This document shows positions 5,635-7,305 of a stretch of 7,305 bases of DNA, piece by piece. The stretch lies in NCBI GenBank assembly GCA_021203115.1, contig JAJQBV010000013.1:1-7305 (forward strand), read 5' to 3'. Made by a program: the position numbers and the translations under genes. The first letter of the stretch is position 1; each line of letters starts with the position of its first letter. This DNA comes from Clostridiales bacterium (GTDB taxonomy: Bacteria > Bacillota > Clostridia > Lachnospirales > Lachnospiraceae). Under the pieces are notes generated by a model. That model saw only the letters and a program-made list of their open reading frames with translations, ran no database searches and was not told the origin of the DNA.

Positions 5635-7305
5635 TCATGTAAAGAAATCCGTTCTCTTTTTCCCAAAAAGGAACCACCAGATCGCAGCGGCAGCCGCTGC
5701 GACACCTGTGATCGATACCGCCACCAACACCTTGTTGGATATGAACTGAATCCAGAGATTCGTGGTCAACAGGTATTTCACCTCCGCCGCCTCCGTGAGA
5801 TTGCCGTCCGCGTCCACCAGACTCATAAATGCACTCTCATTGCCCGCAGCATCTGTCGCCGTCACCACGAGCGTCTGTCTGGTATCCTTGCTGCTCATGG
5901 TGTAAGTGAACGCGCCGTTTGTGACCGTCTCATAATCATACACCTCAGACTCCCCGTCGTTCGTGACCGTGACATAGGCCATGCGGACATTGTCCGATGC
6001 GCTGATCGAAATATCCATGCTGTCCTGCCTGTACTGTCCGTTCTCCTCAACGCCGGAGACCATGACGGTCGGAGCCGTCTTGTCCACCACGAAGGCAAGC
6101 TTCGCGGAGTTCGTATTGCTGTTGGTGGCGCGGTCTGTCGAGGTGAAGGTCAGGATATACTCGCCCTCGCTCTCGAAGTTGTCCGCACTCAGCGTATAGG
6201 TGTACTGTTTCCAGCTCACCTCGCTTCCGCTCGACTTCACGATGTAATCGCTGTCCTCCGTCATCGTAGTCAGATCGCCGTTCAAGTTCTTCGCTATATC
6301 GCTCTCCTCCAGCGTATCCACGTTTGTCTCGATTACCACAATCGTCGGCTCTTCGTTCGTGTAATAGCTGCCGTCCTCGCCCACCAGAGCCTCGGTCGCC
6401 TCATCAAAGGTGTAGACCGATCCGAAACGGTTGACAGAGAAGACGATGGACGCCTCGGAGCTGTTGCCGGCCAGATCATAGACCGTGGCGGTCAGCGTGT
6501 ACATATCGTCCATATCCTGCGTGTAGGCGAAATCTTCCATGACGACCTCCACGCCGTTGTCGGTGACGGTCCGGCTGGCTGCCTCCAGCGTCATCAGACC
6601 GTTGTAATAGCCGTCCACCTGCACCACAGTTGCATCCGCATCATAGTTAGTATCGCTGTAGCGGACGCCCGGCATCACCTCGCCGTTGTTCGCGGAGTAA
6701 TTCTCCACATTGAAGATCTCGATCTCCGGCTCCTGCGTATCCACCACGAAGTAATCCTGCGTGTAATCGTCCATCGGGTTGGTCGCCATATCCATTCCGG
6801 CAATCGTGAAAGTGTACTCTCCATCCGTGCTGAAGCTAACCGTCGCGATGTAGTGATCGCCGTTCGTCGTCCACCCGGACATCATCGGCGTTACCGTGCT
6901 TCCGTCTCTGGTCACGGTCACCGTCACCGCGGAAGCATCAAAATTGTGCTCGTAAACATCAATGGTCGCCACACGGTTCGCATCGTAATAATACGAATTA
7001 TGCGCGCTGGTGTTGTCATAGGTCACGGTGCAGGTCGGGTTCGTCTGGTCGACCGTGAACTCGTCCACCGTAGTATAATCCGCCTTATTTCCGGCCAGAT
7101 CCCGGAAGGCAAGCGTAAAGGTATAATCTCCGTCAGCGGAGAATGTCACGGTCGCCGTGTGCGTCGTCGCATCGCCGCTTCCGCTTGCGGACCAGCCGCT
7201 GATTGCCGGCATCACGCCGTCCGTATTCGTGATCGTGAACACCACATCGTCCGGATCAAAGTTCCGTTCGGTGATGACCACGGTCGCCGGCCGGTTCGCA
7301 TGATT
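5635..7305 (-). CDS. Ig-like repeat surface protein with C-terminal membrane anchor, 5' end beyond the window
   Basis: Large secreted, cell-surface protein; 556 residues are visible and the frame is open to the right edge, so the N-terminus and signal peptide are missing. A GTG at 7281 is in mid-domain and is not a real start. The visible part is a string of about five beta-rich Ig-like domains, rich in Thr, Asp, Ser and Tyr, most ending in a D-x-AGN type turn and joined by VDxTxP-like linkers (FTVDQTNPTCTV, FVVDTQEPEIEI, FVVDKTAPTVMV). The two outermost visible domains share ANR-AT, E-NFD, SGW and DGxYTFT. After the last domain comes a short linker and one membrane segment (about 526-547, VLVAV...WWFLF) followed by GKKRTDFFT, with no LPXTG motif. 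A role in adhesion or as a stalk displaying an N-terminal domain is inference from architecture. The neighbouring mgtE is on the same strand, with no terminator between them. Confidence 0.88.
   Translation of the reverse strand, partial: NHANRPATVVITERNFDPDDVVFTITNTDGVMPAISGWSASGSGDATTHTATVTFSADGDYTFTLAFRDLAGNKADYTTVDEFTVDQTNPTCTVTYDNTSAHNSYYYDANRVATIDVYEHNFDASAVTVTVTRDGSTVTPMMSGWTTNGDHYIATVSFSTDGEYTFTIAGMDMATNPMDDYTQDYFVVDTQEPEIEIFNVENYSANNGEVMPGVRYSDTNYDADATVVQVDGYYNGLMTLEAASRTVTDNGVEVVMEDFAYTQDMDDMYTLTATVYDLAGNSSEASIVFSVNRFGSVYTFDEATEALVGEDGSYYTNEEPTIVVIETNVDTLEESDIAKNLNGDLTTMTEDSDYIVKSSGSEVSWKQYTYTLSADNFESEGEYILTFTSTDRATNSNTNSAKLAFVVDKTAPTVMVSGVEENGQYRQDSMDISISASDNVRMAYVTVTNDGESEVYDYETVTNGAFTYTMSSKDTRQTLVVTATDAAGNESAFMSLVDADGNLTEAAEVKYLLTTNLWIQFISNKVLVAVSITGVAAAAAAIWWFLFGKKRTDFFT
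5824..7305 (-). repeat. Tandem Ig-like protein repeats, about five units
   Basis: Approximate units, upstream to downstream: 7048-7305 (partial), 6739-7047, 6427-6738, 6082-6426 and 5824-6081, about 86-115 codons each. The first two are clearly alike (ANR-AT, then NFD, SGW, then SxDGxYTFT), while the later three share mainly the closing D-x-AGN or DRATN turn and the DxTxP-like linker. Boundaries are by eye from the linker positions. Divergence suggests old duplications, not recent copying, except possibly for units continuing to the right. Confidence 0.7.

Noticed and set aside
7279..7281. GTG at 7281 as start of the surface protein
   Set aside because: The frame continues upstream with NANRPAT, matching ANRVAT in the next repeat, so the start is beyond the window.
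1..7305. Mobile elements, tRNA or rRNA genes, CRISPR arrays, toxin-antitoxin or defence genes
   Set aside because: No transposase, terminal repeats, tRNA cloverleaf, repeat-spacer array or defence-type protein was seen on either strand.

Overview
The window looks like chromosomal DNA from a moderate-GC Firmicute, most likely a Clostridia/Lachnospiraceae-type gut anaerobe. This rests on strong AGGAGG-type ribosome binding sites, sigma-A style promoters, a lipoprotein-type binding protein in a three-gene polar amino acid ABC operon, and a membrane-anchored surface protein built of Ig-like repeats. The taxonomic placement is inference; there is no rRNA or other marker gene here.

Left part, plus strand (1-1520). 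The 3' part of a LysR-type regulator runs in from the left edge. It is followed by a good promoter (ATGACA, 17 bp, TATAAT), a long leader hairpin and a stand-alone Nudix hydrolase with an intact Nudix box.

Centre, plus strand (1521-4127). A second strong promoter (TTGACT, 17 bp, extended -10 TAATAT) and a leader with competing RNA pairings precede an amino acid ABC importer in the order lipoprotein binding protein, permease, ATPase. A perfect 12-bp hairpin between the binding protein gene and the permease gene probably sets unequal expression. The operon ends at a U-tract hairpin that is symmetric and also serves the converging gene.

Right part, minus strand (4126-7305). An MgtE-family magnesium channel/transporter has its own promoter and a very short leader. 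Upstream of it is the 3' part of a large surface protein with about five tandem Ig-like domains and a C-terminal membrane anchor; this gene continues past the right edge.

All protein-coding genes belong to known families. I found no convincing undescribed multi-gene system. The points most worth checking are the SBP leader with mutually exclusive pairings, a binding protein that lacks the usual ligand-carboxylate arginine, the leader hairpin of the Nudix gene, and the lack of room for an M-box in front of mgtE.
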